Positions 1-7,574 of a DNA stretch of 15,401 bases are shown here, one piece after another (positions within the stretch are counted from its first letter, which is position 1; each line of letters begins with the position of its first letter). This DNA comes from Reyranella sp. (lineage in GTDB: Bacteria; Pseudomonadota; Alphaproteobacteria; Reyranellales; Reyranellaceae), in assembly GCA_016780605.1 (NCBI GenBank), contig JADHLS010000032.1, positions 1-15,401 of the forward strand, given 5' to 3'. A program made the position numbers and the translations under genes. The notes under the pieces were generated by a model. The model saw nothing but the letters and a program-made list of their open reading frames with translations. It ran no database searches and had not been told where the DNA came from.

Positions 1-142
1 CGTAGCCCTCGATCAGCTTGGGAATATCGGCGGCGGCCGCCGGCCCCATATTGACCTTGACCGGAATGTCTGACGGTCCGTGGACCCGCTTCCACACGAC
101 GTCGATGTCGGGCGTCGAATCGATGAACAAAGTCTTCGGCAT
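1..142 (-). CDS. Possible D-2-hydroxyacid dehydrogenase, N-terminal fragment (runs off the window)
   Basis: Only the first 47 codons are present; the rest lies beyond base 1. The start ATG (140-142) overlaps the TGA of the upstream LLM oxidoreductase gene by one base (TGATG), which implies translational coupling and supports the start. The visible protein begins MPKTLFIDSTPD and continues with a stretch that includes WKRVHG and IPKLIEGY. A short hydrophobic strand followed by a DIPKLIEGY-like segment resembles the N-terminal substrate-binding half of D-2-hydroxyacid or phosphoglycerate dehydrogenases, where the early residues form the first beta-strand of the catalytic domain. The NAD-binding GxGxxG motif and catalytic Arg/Glu/His lie outside the window, so the family call is an inference from very little sequence. 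It is the last visible gene of the minus-strand operon that starts at 6583. Confidence 0.4.
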   Translation of the reverse strand, partial: MPKTLFIDSTPDIDVVWKRVHGPSDIPVKVNMGPAAAADIPKLIEGY

Positions 143-1149
143 CACTTTTTACCCAGTTGTTCGACCACGCGGCCGAGCCGCTCCAATGTCTGTATCACCG
201 TCTTCTGACCAAGCCCCGGCCATTGCACGCGCAGCAGGATATGGTCGGTGCCGGTCTGTTCGCCATAGCGGCCGATCTGGTCGACCACCTCGTTGGCCGA
301 GCCGATGATGAAGCGCTTGGCGGCAAAATTGTCGAAGTCGGATCTGATTCGATCGGCCGGCACGAAGCCCGTGGCCTCGCCCCAGCTGGCATAGGCCTCG
401 TACTTGAAGGACAGCGGCTCGCGCACCTCGTCCAGCGCCTTGCCGCTGCCGCTGCCGACATGGCATTCGCGGATGATCGGGAACTCGGTGGCCGCGGGCA
501 GGCCGGCCGCAGCGCGCGTCTCACGGAACAGCGCGCCCAGCTTCTGCACGCCCTCCTCGCTCACCATGGGCGAGGGCATCCAGGCATCGGCGAGCCGGGC
601 CGCGCGCTCCACCGGCACCTCCGAATCGCCGGCCATCCAGATCGGCGGGCCGCCCTTCTGCTTGGGCATGATGCTCGATTGCACCTTGCTCAGCGTATGG
701 AAGCGGCCCTTGTGCTCGACCACGTCGTCACGCCACAGCTTCTTGATCACCTCGACCGCCTCGACGAAGCGCGGCACGCGCTCCTTGATGGGCACGCCGA
801 TCGAGTCGAACTCCTCGGGACGATAGCCAAGGCCAAGGCCGATGATCGCATTGCCGTCGGTCAGCCAATCGAGCGTGGCGCACTCCTCCGCCACGATCAC
901 CGGATTGAGCAATGGCAGCAGCAGGAGGCCGGGCCCGATCCGCATGCCCTCGGCCTCGGCGGCGAGCCGCGCCAGCAGCGGCATGGCCTGGAACATCTGC
1001 AAGGGGCTCGACACGAAGTGCTGGCCGACCATCAGCGATTTCAGCCCGCTCGCACGCGCCACGCGCACCTGCTCGATCAGGTTCTTCAGCTCCGGCCCAA
1101 GGTCGGCGCCCTGGCGCCATTGCGTCGCCATGTAGAGACCGAGCTGCAT
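142..1149 (-). CDS. LLM class (luciferase-like) flavin-dependent oxidoreductase
   Basis: A 335-residue member of the bacterial luciferase-like monooxygenase superfamily. These TIM-barrel enzymes use reduced FMN or F420 to oxygenate or dehydrogenate small organic substrates in the cytoplasm. Family features are MQLGLYMATQW at the N-terminus, the GQHF segment near residue 43, the block LLLLPLLNPVIVAEE, then LGLGYRPEEFDSIGV, and PPIWMAGDSE in the second half. The length is normal. The reading frame stays open 25 codons further upstream, but ATG at 1147-1149 is preferred: it has a strong ribosome binding site GGAGGAAA (complement of 1155-1162) five bases upstream and begins with the family's usual first strand. 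It lies 93 bp downstream of the ABC ATPase gene and is coupled to the next gene. The substrate cannot be told from sequence; the context suggests an imported compound or its oxidation product. Confidence 0.9.
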   Translation of the reverse strand: MQLGLYMATQWRQGADLGPELKNLIEQVRVARASGLKSLMVGQHFVSSPLQMFQAMPLLARLAAEAEGMRIGPGLLLLPLLNPVIVAEECATLDWLTDGNAIIGLGLGYRPEEFDSIGVPIKERVPRFVEAVEVIKKLWRDDVVEHKGRFHTLSKVQSSIMPKQKGGPPIWMAGDSEVPVERAARLADAWMPSPMVSEEGVQKLGALFRETRAAAGLPAATEFPIIRECHVGSGSGKALDEVREPLSFKYEAYASWGEATGFVPADRIRSDFDNFAAKRFIIGSANEVVDQIGRYGEQTGTDHILLRVQWPGLGQKTVIQTLERLGRVVEQLGKK

Positions 1150-1242
1150 TGCCGTTTCCTCCGGACATCGTTGTTGGCTGCGTTGTTCGCCACCAGTGTG
1201 GCGGCGGCGCCGATGCGAGCGCAAGGGCGCTGACAGCCGGGA

Positions 1243-2346
1243 TCAGGAGTCCGCGACCGGCCAGTTGCTCTGCGATGACCAGGATGCCCAGACCTTTTCG
1301 CCAGCCGAGAAGGTCTTTGCCTGCTCGCCTTGGCGATTGGGCAGGAACGCAACGAAAGGCTCGCCATCGTCGAGCCGCATGTGAACATGCGTGGTCTGGC
1401 CGCGATAGACGATCTGCTGGACCGTGGCCGGCGTGCCGCTTTCCGACGCCGACGGGGTCTCGCCGATCCGGCGCAAACCGACGGCCTCCGGCCGCACCGA
1501 GATCAGGATTTCGCTGCGGCCGCCGTCGGCCGACGGCACCAGCACCTGTCCGCCGCTCGCCAGCTGCACCTGCAGCTGATCGCCATTGCGACCGGCGACG
1601 CTGCCGCGCAGAAAGTTCGACGCGCCGATGAAGCTCGCCACGAAGCGCGAGGTCGGGCGGCTGTAGATCTCGGCCGGCGTGCCGACCTGTTCCAGCCGGC
1701 CATCGCGCATGATCACCACGCGGTCGGCCATGGTGAGCGCCTCCTCCTGGTCGTGCGTCACCATCACGGCGGTGATGCCGAGCCGCTGCTGGATCTGGCG
1801 GATCTCGACCTGCATGCTCTCGCGCAGATTGCGATCGAGCGCGCCCAGCGGCTCGTCGAGCAGCAGCAGGCTGGGCTCGATGACGATTGCCCGGGCGAGC
1901 GCCACGCGCTGCTGCTGGCCGCCCGACAATGCCGACGGCAGGCGCTCGGCGTAGTCGCCGAGCTGGACCAGCGCCAGCGCCGACGCAACCTTGGGCTGGA
2001 TCAGCGCCTTGGCCATGCCGCGCATCTGCAGGCCGAAGGCCACGTTGGCCGCCACCGACATGTGCGGGAACAGCGCATAGTTCTGGAACAACATGCCGAT
2101 GTTGCGGCGATGCGAGGGAACGCGCGTGATGCGATAGCCACCGATCAGCACCTCGCCTTTGGTCGGCTCGACCAGGCCCGCGATCATGCGCAACGTCGTG
2201 GTCTTGCCGCAGCCGCTGGGACCCAGCAGCGCCACCATCTCGCCGGCGGCGATGCGCAGCGTCACGCGATCGACGACCGTGGCGGTGCCGAAGACCTTGG
2301 TCAGACCCGACAAGGCGAGGTCGGTGGCCGTGCCGCCTTTCGCCAC
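1243..2346 (-). CDS. ABC transporter ATP-binding protein (PotA/FbpC-like, with TOBE-type tail)
   Basis: A cytoplasmic ATPase of about 367 residues that energises the importer encoded by the three genes upstream. From the GTG start, Walker A GPSGCGKTT is at 42-50, the Q-loop at FQN 87-89, the ABC signature LSGGQQQRV at 140-148, Walker B LLLLDEP at 160-166, the D-loop at ALD 169-171 and the switch histidine at H198 (THDQEEA). The roughly 120 residues after the nucleotide-binding domain match the regulatory TOBE region of the spermidine/putrescine, Fe3+ and sulfate subfamily (CUT1/PotA type). The frame is open far upstream through the binding-protein gene, but that extension is a shadow. GTG at 2344-2346 is chosen because it follows the upstream stop by two bases, has GGAAG six bases before it, and puts the first ABC strand at the usual distance. 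Confidence 0.93.
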   Translation of the reverse strand: MAKGGTATDLALSGLTKVFGTATVVDRVTLRIAAGEMVALLGPSGCGKTTTLRMIAGLVEPTKGEVLIGGYRITRVPSHRRNIGMLFQNYALFPHMSVAANVAFGLQMRGMAKALIQPKVASALALVQLGDYAERLPSALSGGQQQRVALARAIVIEPSLLLLDEPLGALDRNLRESMQVEIRQIQQRLGITAVMVTHDQEEALTMADRVVIMRDGRLEQVGTPAEIYSRPTSRFVASFIGASNFLRGSVAGRNGDQLQVQLASGGQVLVPSADGGRSEILISVRPEAVGLRRIGETPSASESGTPATVQQIVYRGQTTHVHMRLDDGEPFVAFLPNRQGEQAKTFSAGEKVWASWSSQSNWPVADS

Positions 2347-2348
2347 GA

Positions 2349-3434
2349 TCAGCTTCCGAACACCTGATTGTATTTGTCGAGGATGGCGCTGCGCTGCGGG
2401 TTGATGTGGTTCCAGTCGAGCACGTAGAGCTTCATCTCGCGCATGCGCGATTCCGGATAGGGCACAATGGCGGCCGTCTTGGCATCGAGCTCGATGCCGC
2501 TCACCGATGGCGCGGCCGTGGCGTACTCGGCCATCCCCTTCTGCACCGCGGGCGACAGGATGCGGTCGATGAAGGTTGCGCCCAGGTCGGGCTCGGGCGA
2601 GCCCTTGACCAGCGTGATCGTGTTCACGCCGGCGAACGATCCTTCCGCCGGCCGAGACAGCGCCAGCGGCGCGCCCTTGGCGACGTAGGGAATGATGCTC
2701 TTGGAGAAGTCGGGACCCGCGACGTCGGCCTGGCCCTGCGAGACCTGCAGGATGGCGTTGCCGACATTGTCGTAGATCGTCTGCACGTTGGGCTTCAGCT
2801 CGGCCATCTTGCTCCAGCCCTTGTCGAGCTCGTACTGCGCCTCGAGGATCGGCTTGCCGGTGACCATGGAGGCGGCGACGGCCAGCAGCTGCACGGTCTG
2901 GGTCTGCTTGGGCGTCACCAGCATGAAGCGGCCGCGGAAGCGCTCGCTCCACAGATCGGCGAAGCTCTCGACCGGCTTGGCAATCGTCGTGTTGTACCAC
3001 GGCGCCACGGTCGAGATGGCGAACGCCGCGGCGTAGCCGTCGTTGTAGATGAAGTTGGGGAACACCTTGGCGAGGTTCGGGATCTTGTCCTTGGGCAACG
3101 GGACGATCAGCCCCTCGTTCTTGGCGATCGGCACGCCGACATCGTCCATCATCATGACGGAGTAGTTCGGATTGGCCTTCTGCGTGCGCAGGATGCCGAT
3201 GTTACCCAGCGTAACGTTCTCGGTCTGGAAGACCTTGCAGTCGTAGTCGGACTGGAACTTCGGCACGACCTGCCGGCGGATGTACTCGCCCTGCACGCCG
3301 GTGTAGGTGCCGACATAGATCGACTTGCCGGCCGCCCAGGCGTTGCGGATGAAGAACATCGGTGCAGCAAGCCCCGCGGCGGCTATGAGCTTGCGGCGGC
3401 CCGTAATGGTCGCCTTTCTCGTCTGCTCGGTCAT
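2349..3434 (-). CDS. ABC transporter periplasmic substrate-binding protein (PotD-like, SBP family 1/8)
   Basis: A 361-residue extracytoplasmic receptor. The N-terminus reads GRRKLIAAAGLAAP then FFIRNAWA, a twin-arginine-like signal with probable cleavage after AWA near residue 34, so export may use Tat or Sec. The mature part opens with IYVGTYTG and has segments typical of iron/polyamine/opine-type binding proteins: VVPKFQSDYDCKV, SVMMMDDVG, FADLWSERFRGR, AVAPWYNTT-like text near residue 145, and a C-terminal region ending DKYNQVFGS. The ligand is not readable; PotD-like proteins bind polyamines, but relatives bind opines, thiamine, phosphonates or aromatic acids. It lies 30 bp after the second permease gene and 2 bp before the ATPase gene, so all four transporter parts are in one transcription unit. 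A modest GAGGGG lies about ten bases upstream of ATG 3432-3434. Confidence 0.92.
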   Translation of the reverse strand: MTEQTRKATITGRRKLIAAAGLAAPMFFIRNAWAAGKSIYVGTYTGVQGEYIRRQVVPKFQSDYDCKVFQTENVTLGNIGILRTQKANPNYSVMMMDDVGVPIAKNEGLIVPLPKDKIPNLAKVFPNFIYNDGYAAAFAISTVAPWYNTTIAKPVESFADLWSERFRGRFMLVTPKQTQTVQLLAVAASMVTGKPILEAQYELDKGWSKMAELKPNVQTIYDNVGNAILQVSQGQADVAGPDFSKSIIPYVAKGAPLALSRPAEGSFAGVNTITLVKGSPEPDLGATFIDRILSPAVQKGMAEYATAAPSVSGIELDAKTAAIVPYPESRMREMKLYVLDWNHINPQRSAILDKYNQVFGS

Positions 3435-3464
3435 ATCGGTTACCCCTCTACTCGAACGCTCGAC

Positions 3465-4268
3465 TCACACGCTCATGGCCCGGCGCAAGCCGACCAGCTT
3501 CTCGAGGCCGATCACCGCCAGGATTCCCGTGAGGATCATCAGGCTCGACATCGCCGTGATCGACGGGTCGAACACCTTGCTCATGCTGCTGTGCAGGAAG
3601 ATCGGGAGCGGCATGGTTTCGGCGTCGCCGAGCCAGAAGGAGATCGGGAAGTCGTCGAACGACACCATGAAGGCGAACAGGCAGCCGGCGGCGATGCCGG
3701 GCACGATCTGCGGCACCGTCACGCGCCAGAACACCTGCCACGGCGCGGCGCCGAGCGTGGTCGCCGCCTCCTCGAGCGAGCGGTCGACCTGCTTCAGGCT
3801 CGCCGTCACGGTGCGCACCAGATAAGGCAGCGTCACCAGCACGTGGCCGATGAAGAGGTTCACCGCGGCATCGCGCATCTTCATGGCGGCCAAGAACTGC
3901 AGCAGGGCGAGCCCGGTGATCAGGATCGGCAGGATGAAGGGCGAGAGCAGCGCCGCCTCGATCATGCGTGCGCCCGGCACCGGCCAGCGATCGAGCGCGT
4001 AGGCGGCCGGCACGCCCAGCGCGAAGGAGGTGGCGGTGGCCGCGAGCGCCAGGAGCACGCTGACCATGAAGGCGTTCTGGAACTCCTCGTTGGCGATCAC
4101 CGCCTCGTACCACGCGGTGGTGAAGCCGACCGGCGGGAAGGTCGCGAGCGCGCCCTCGGAGAACGACAGCGCCACCACGACGGCGAGCGGCGCCGCAACG
4201 AAGACCAGAGTGGCCGCGGCCATGGTGTAGACAGCAGCGCCCCCGCCGCCGGAAAGACGGCCAGCCAT
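3465..4268 (-). CDS. ABC transporter permease (PotC-like, second inner-membrane subunit)
   Basis: A 267-residue integral membrane subunit with about six hydrophobic segments, including VYTMAAATLVFVAAPLAVVV near the N-terminus and MILTGILAVIGLEKLVGL at the end. The cytoplasmic EAA loop that docks on the ATPase is clear: EEAATTLGAAPWQVFWRVTV, with the conserved glycine. PotC/CysW-type features include SFDDFPISFWLG. The frame is open about 92 codons further upstream, but ATG 4266-4268 overlaps the TGA of the first permease gene by one base (TGATG), and the upstream part has no membrane character, so 4268 is the start. It forms the translocation pore with the other permease. Confidence 0.93.
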   Translation of the reverse strand: MAGRLSGGGGAAVYTMAAATLVFVAAPLAVVVALSFSEGALATFPPVGFTTAWYEAVIANEEFQNAFMVSVLLALAATATSFALGVPAAYALDRWPVPGARMIEAALLSPFILPILITGLALLQFLAAMKMRDAAVNLFIGHVLVTLPYLVRTVTASLKQVDRSLEEAATTLGAAPWQVFWRVTVPQIVPGIAAGCLFAFMVSFDDFPISFWLGDAETMPLPIFLHSSMSKVFDPSITAMSSLMILTGILAVIGLEKLVGLRRAMSV

Positions 4269-5173
4269 CAGCGACCTCTGAAGTGGCGCTCGGCCAGCCA
4301 GCCGACGCCGACATTGGCGATCAGGGCGATCGCCACCAGCACCGCGGCGAGGGCTGCCGCCATCGGCCAGTCGAACGACGTGTTGATCTGCTGCTCGAGC
4401 AGCACGCCCAGCATCAGGCCGCGATTGCCGCCGACCATCTGCGGCGTGACGTAGGAGGCCGCGGTCAGCGAGAAGACGATGGTGAGGCCCGCGATCAGGC
4501 CGGGGATGCTGAGCGGCAGGGTGATGCGCAAGAACGCCCGCCACGCGGGCGCGCCCAGCATGCGCGCCGCCTCATTGAGCGAGGAATTGATGCGGGCGAG
4601 CGACGCCGCGAGCGGCAGCACCATCAAGGGCAGAAAGACATGTACCGAAGCGATGACGATCGCCCACTCGGTATAGAGCAGGCGCACCGACGCGGGTCCG
4701 GCGCCGAGCGCCGAGAGCAGCCAGTTGAGGACGCCGGTGTTGTTGTTGCCAAGCACGAGCTGCCAGCCGTAGGTGCGCACGATCACGCTCACCACCAGCG
4801 GCGCCACGACCAGCATCATGGTGATGCGGCTGGCGAGCGGCCGGCCGTAGGCGATCACCATCGCCAGCGGATAGGCGAGCAGCAGGGCGACGACCGAGGT
4901 GAAGAAGGCGACGCGCAGCGTGGTCATGGCGACGCGCCGATAAGCCGCGCTGGTCACCAGCCGCTCGTAGCTGCCGAAAGTCAGAGGCAGGCTGATGTCG
5001 CCGGCCTGGCTCTGGGTGAGCACGCTGTAGCCCAGCAGGATCAGCGACGGCAGCACGAGGAAGGTCATCAGGAAGGCAAGTGCCGGCCCAAGCAGCAGCA
5101 ACCCGACCAGCGATCGCGGCAGCATCGGACGCCTTGACGCAATGCCGGTCGTTTCCAACGCGCTGGTCGTCAT
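4268..5173 (-). CDS. ABC transporter permease (PotB-like, first inner-membrane subunit)
   Basis: A 301-residue inner-membrane permease with about six transmembrane helices. A basic N-terminal stretch (ASRRPMLPRS) precedes the first helix, LVGLLLLGPALAFLMTFLVL. PotB family features are GSYERLVTSAAYRR in the first periplasmic loop, the segment SVIVRTYGWQLVLGNNNTG, and the EAA loop NEAARMLGAPAWRAFLRITL. The segment AASYVTPQMVGG near residue 225 is also typical. ATG 5171-5173 has GGAG about ten bases upstream on the coding strand. The 78 bp between this gene and the upstream oxidoreductase could hold its own promoter, but none is convincing. Its stop overlaps the start of the second permease. Confidence 0.93.
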   Translation of the reverse strand: MTTSALETTGIASRRPMLPRSLVGLLLLGPALAFLMTFLVLPSLILLGYSVLTQSQAGDISLPLTFGSYERLVTSAAYRRVAMTTLRVAFFTSVVALLLAYPLAMVIAYGRPLASRITMMLVVAPLVVSVIVRTYGWQLVLGNNNTGVLNWLLSALGAGPASVRLLYTEWAIVIASVHVFLPLMVLPLAASLARINSSLNEAARMLGAPAWRAFLRITLPLSIPGLIAGLTIVFSLTAASYVTPQMVGGNRGLMLGVLLEQQINTSFDWPMAAALAAVLVAIALIANVGVGWLAERHFRGR

Positions 5174-5251
5174 GATCGCGACGCTCCGGACTTCAACTCC
5201 GGGATTACACCCAGCACGATCCGTGCCGGATGGAGCGGCGATCGTGGTGCG

Positions 5252-6583
5252 TTACGCGGTCAAGCGATCCCACCAATCGCGTGTGCGGTACCAGGCGCCG
5301 ACCATGGGCAGGAACCAGGGATTGCCGCTGTAGAACGGCACGGTCGGGAAATCCTGGCCGTCGAAGGCGTTGATCGGCGCGTTCGAGCCGCCGGCGATCT
5401 TTCTCGCCGTCTGATAGCCGAGATAGGACATCATGGCGACGCCCGAGCCGTTGCAGGCCATCAGGTAGTGCATGCCCTGCTCCTGTCCCATGTGCGGCAG
5501 GAAGTCGAAGGCGAAGGCGACGTTGCCCGTCCAGGCGTGGGTAACCTTGGTGCCCTTGAGCTGCGGCCAGCGCTCCAGCATGTAGCCGTGCAGCACCGGC
5601 GCGCTGACCTCGGGCGTCACCTGGGTGAAGCGCGCGCGGCCGCCGAAGATCACGCGCTTGTCATCGGGCGAGCGGCGGTAGTAGCAGAGCACGCGCTTGG
5701 TATCGCTGACGACGCGGCCCTTGGGGATCAGGCTTTTGACCAGATCCTCCGGCAGCTCCTCGGTGGCGATGATGTGGCTCGCGACCGGCACCAGCCGGCG
5801 CTTCAGCGTCGGCGTCACGTCACCGGTATAGCCGTTGGTCGCGATCACCACCTCGCGCGCCTCGATCGGGCCCTTGTTGGTGAGCACGGTGAAGCCGCCA
5901 CTCGACTTGCGCTCGATCTTCTCGGCGTCGCATTGCGCACACAGCCTGGCGCCCGCGCGATGCGCCGCCTTCAGCAGGCCGCCATAGTAGAGTGCGGGAT
6001 GAAGCTGGCCGGTGCGCTCGACCACCATGCCGCCATAGTAGTAGTCGGAGGCAATCTCCTCGCGCTGGCGCTCGCGCGGCACCATGTAGGTGCCAAGACT
6101 CGCCTTGTCGTTATAGGTGCCGACCTTGGCCGCCTGCTCGTCATAGTGCTTGGGCGTGAAGGCGCCGCTGAAGCGGCCGTTCATTCGCCAATAGCACTCG
6201 ATGCCCTCGCGCTGGATCACGGTCTCGACCTGGGCCAGCGAATCGGCGGCGTCGCTCAGCATGCGCGACATCACCTTCTTCCACTCCTCGGGATCGGTCT
6301 TCACGCCCTTGCCGGAGAAGCCCTTGCCCAAGGTCGTGCCGCCGCTGACGCCGCCGCCGTTGCGCGTGCTGGCGCCATCGCCAAAGGCGCCGCGCTCCAG
6401 CACCGTCACCTCGACGCCCGAGCGCGCGAGCTCCAGCGCCGTCGACAGGCCGCCATAGCCCGCGCCCACCACCAGCACGTCGGTCTTGCGCGGCGGATCC
6501 TGGGACAGCTCGGTGTTGGGATGCCACCATTCCCACCACCACGGCATCGACTTGAAATCCTTGTGGAACACCGAATCTGTCAT
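5252..6583 (-). CDS. FAD-dependent amine oxidase, DAO/PuuB-like (gamma-glutamylputrescine oxidase family)
   Basis: A 443-residue FAD enzyme of the D-amino-acid oxidase superfamily, which oxidises amines or amino acids with O2 or another acceptor. After a tryptophan-rich leader (MPWWWEWWHPN) comes the Rossmann motif VVGAGYGG, with GxGxxG at residues 40-45 and the ribose-binding glutamate E63 in VLERG. GDGASTRNGG at 68-77 is the DAO-family block that often carries or neighbours the flavin linkage; here Thr replaces the more usual Ser/Gly. Later family segments are REVVIATNGYTGD, FGGRARFT and a C-terminal NGSGVAMMSYLG. It is the first gene of the minus-strand operon, directly upstream of a PotABCD-like importer, which fits oxidation of an imported amine. 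The exact substrate is not determined. No clear Shine-Dalgarno precedes ATG 6581-6583, so the transcript may have a short leader. Confidence 0.88.
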   Translation of the reverse strand: MTDSVFHKDFKSMPWWWEWWHPNTELSQDPPRKTDVLVVGAGYGGLSTALELARSGVEVTVLERGAFGDGASTRNGGGVSGGTTLGKGFSGKGVKTDPEEWKKVMSRMLSDAADSLAQVETVIQREGIECYWRMNGRFSGAFTPKHYDEQAAKVGTYNDKASLGTYMVPRERQREEIASDYYYGGMVVERTGQLHPALYYGGLLKAAHRAGARLCAQCDAEKIERKSSGGFTVLTNKGPIEAREVVIATNGYTGDVTPTLKRRLVPVASHIIATEELPEDLVKSLIPKGRVVSDTKRVLCYYRRSPDDKRVIFGGRARFTQVTPEVSAPVLHGYMLERWPQLKGTKVTHAWTGNVAFAFDFLPHMGQEQGMHYLMACNGSGVAMMSYLGYQTARKIAGGSNAPINAFDGQDFPTVPFYSGNPWFLPMVGAWYRTRDWWDRLTA

Positions 6584-6668
6584 CGTGGCGCGACTGTAGG
6601 AGTGGTGCCGACAGGTGGCAACGTGTTAGGCCCAACAGTCGAAACGCCAATCAGCCGAGGAAACGCCG
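6584..6668. promoter_or_regulatory. Divergent intergenic control region with a 14-bp near-palindrome
   Basis: This 85-bp spacer separates the divergent amine oxidase operon (minus) and LLM-BT1 operon (plus), so it must hold both promoters. TGTTAGGCCCAACA at 6624-6637 is an inverted repeat with one mismatched pair, a plausible operator. On the minus strand a weak sigma70-like pair can be drawn: TTGGCG (complement of 6645-6650), a 16-bp spacer, and TAACAC (complement of 6623-6628), which overlaps the palindrome. Both boxes are poor matches, so the promoter is tentative. For the plus gene I see only the ribosome binding site GAGG at 6657-6660. No regulator gene is encoded in the window. Confidence 0.4.
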
Positions 6669-7574
6669 ATGCCCGACCAGCTTCCCGCACTCTGTCTGAT
6701 CGCCATGCCCGGGCGCCGTCGCCGCACCATCGAGCTCGGCCAGGAGGCCGAGCGCCGCGGCTTCGCCGGCCTCTATGTGCCAAGCCCGACCGGCGGCATG
6801 TCGACCTGCGAGGCGCTGGCGTGGAACACGACCTCGATCACCTTCGGCACCGCCATCGCGCCGATCTACCAGCGCACCATGGTCGACTTCGCGCAGAGTG
6901 CGGCGATGATGCACGAGGTCTCGGGCGGTCGCTTCCGCATGGGCATCGGCATCGCCCACGGTCCCTCTTACGTGCGCATGGGCGTGACGCCGGGCAAGCC
7001 GCTGGCCGATACCCGCGCCTGGATCGAAAAGTTCCGAGCTGAGACGGCATTCGGGCCGCTGCCGCCGATCATCGTCGCGGCGCTGCGCAAGAAGATGGTG
7101 GCGCTGTCCGGCGAGCTGGCCGAGGGCGTGGTGTTTGCCAATGTGTGCCTGTCGCACATGGGCGATTCGTTGTCGGCGCTGCCGGCCGCCAAGCGCAAGA
7201 GCGACTTCTTCATCGGCAACATGATCCCGACCTGCATCAGCGACGATGTCGACGCCGCCCGGGCGACGAACCGCAAGACGCTCACCAACTATGCCTTCCT
7301 GCCCAACTACCGGAACTACTGGAAGGAGGCGGGCTATGTCGAGGAGATGGCAGCGATCGAGAAGGCCATCGCCGAGAACCGCCGAGACGATGTGCCGAAG
7401 TACCTGACCGACAAGTGGCTGGCCGAGACCACGCTGTTCGGGCCTGCCGCGAAGGTCCGCGACGGCGTCGCCGCGTGGAAAGCAGCGGGCGTGCACACAC
7501 CGATCATCGTGCCGTCGTCGGCCGCCGGCAACCAGATGAAGGCGATCGAAGAGGTCTTCGCCGCCTTCGGCTGA
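6669..7574 (+). CDS. Short LLM class flavin-dependent oxidoreductase
   Basis: A 301-residue luciferase-like protein, distinct from the one at 142-1149. Family features are LYVPSPTGG, ITFGTAIAPIYQR, the block EVSGGRFRMGIGIAHGPSY near residue 85-103, PPIIVAALRKKM and a C-terminal GVHTPIIVPSS. It is shorter than typical members: between GIGIAHGPSY and PPIIVAAL only about 30 residues remain, and the usual LW-x-G...hG segment of that region is missing. The reading frame is intact, so this looks like a subfamily trait rather than damage. GAGG (6657-6660) lies eight bases before ATG 6669. The gene overlaps the transporter gene downstream by one base (TGATG), so enzyme and transporter are probably made together. 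Cofactor (FMN or F420) and substrate are unknown. Confidence 0.88.
   Translation: MPDQLPALCLIAMPGRRRRTIELGQEAERRGFAGLYVPSPTGGMSTCEALAWNTTSITFGTAIAPIYQRTMVDFAQSAAMMHEVSGGRFRMGIGIAHGPSYVRMGVTPGKPLADTRAWIEKFRAETAFGPLPPIIVAALRKKMVALSGELAEGVVFANVCLSHMGDSLSALPAAKRKSDFFIGNMIPTCISDDVDAARATNRKTLTNYAFLPNYRNYWKEAGYVEEMAAIEKAIAENRRDDVPKYLTDKWLAETTLFGPAAKVRDGVAAWKAAGVHTPIIVPSSAAGNQMKAIEEVFAAFG

Noticed and set aside
1150..1242. Gap between the ABC ATPase and LLM genes as a possible promoter or terminator
   Set aside because: Apart from the strong ribosome binding site at 1155-1162 I see no stem with a U-tract and no convincing -35/-10 pair.
2347..3000. Upstream extension of the ABC ATPase frame, which would give a 585-residue protein
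   Set aside because: The extra 218 residues are a shifted-frame reading of the binding protein gene; the ATPase domain is complete from the GTG at 2346.
2406..4454. Very long open frame (682 codons) on the plus strand
   Set aside because: It is antisense to the binding protein and both permeases, its protein is rich in H, R, Q, D and G as expected from a complementary GC-rich frame, and it has no recognisable motif. The minus-strand genes have clear families.
5174..5251. Repeated CTCCGG and a GCACG-ATC-CGTGC stem in the gap before the permease gene
   Set aside because: The stem is only 5 bp with a 3-base loop and has no U-tract; in DNA this rich in G and C such patches are common by chance.
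5468..7042. Long open frame (524 codons) on the plus strand spanning the divergent spacer
   Set aside because: It runs through the amine oxidase gene in antisense and into the LLM gene out of frame; no domain is visible and real genes explain both sides.
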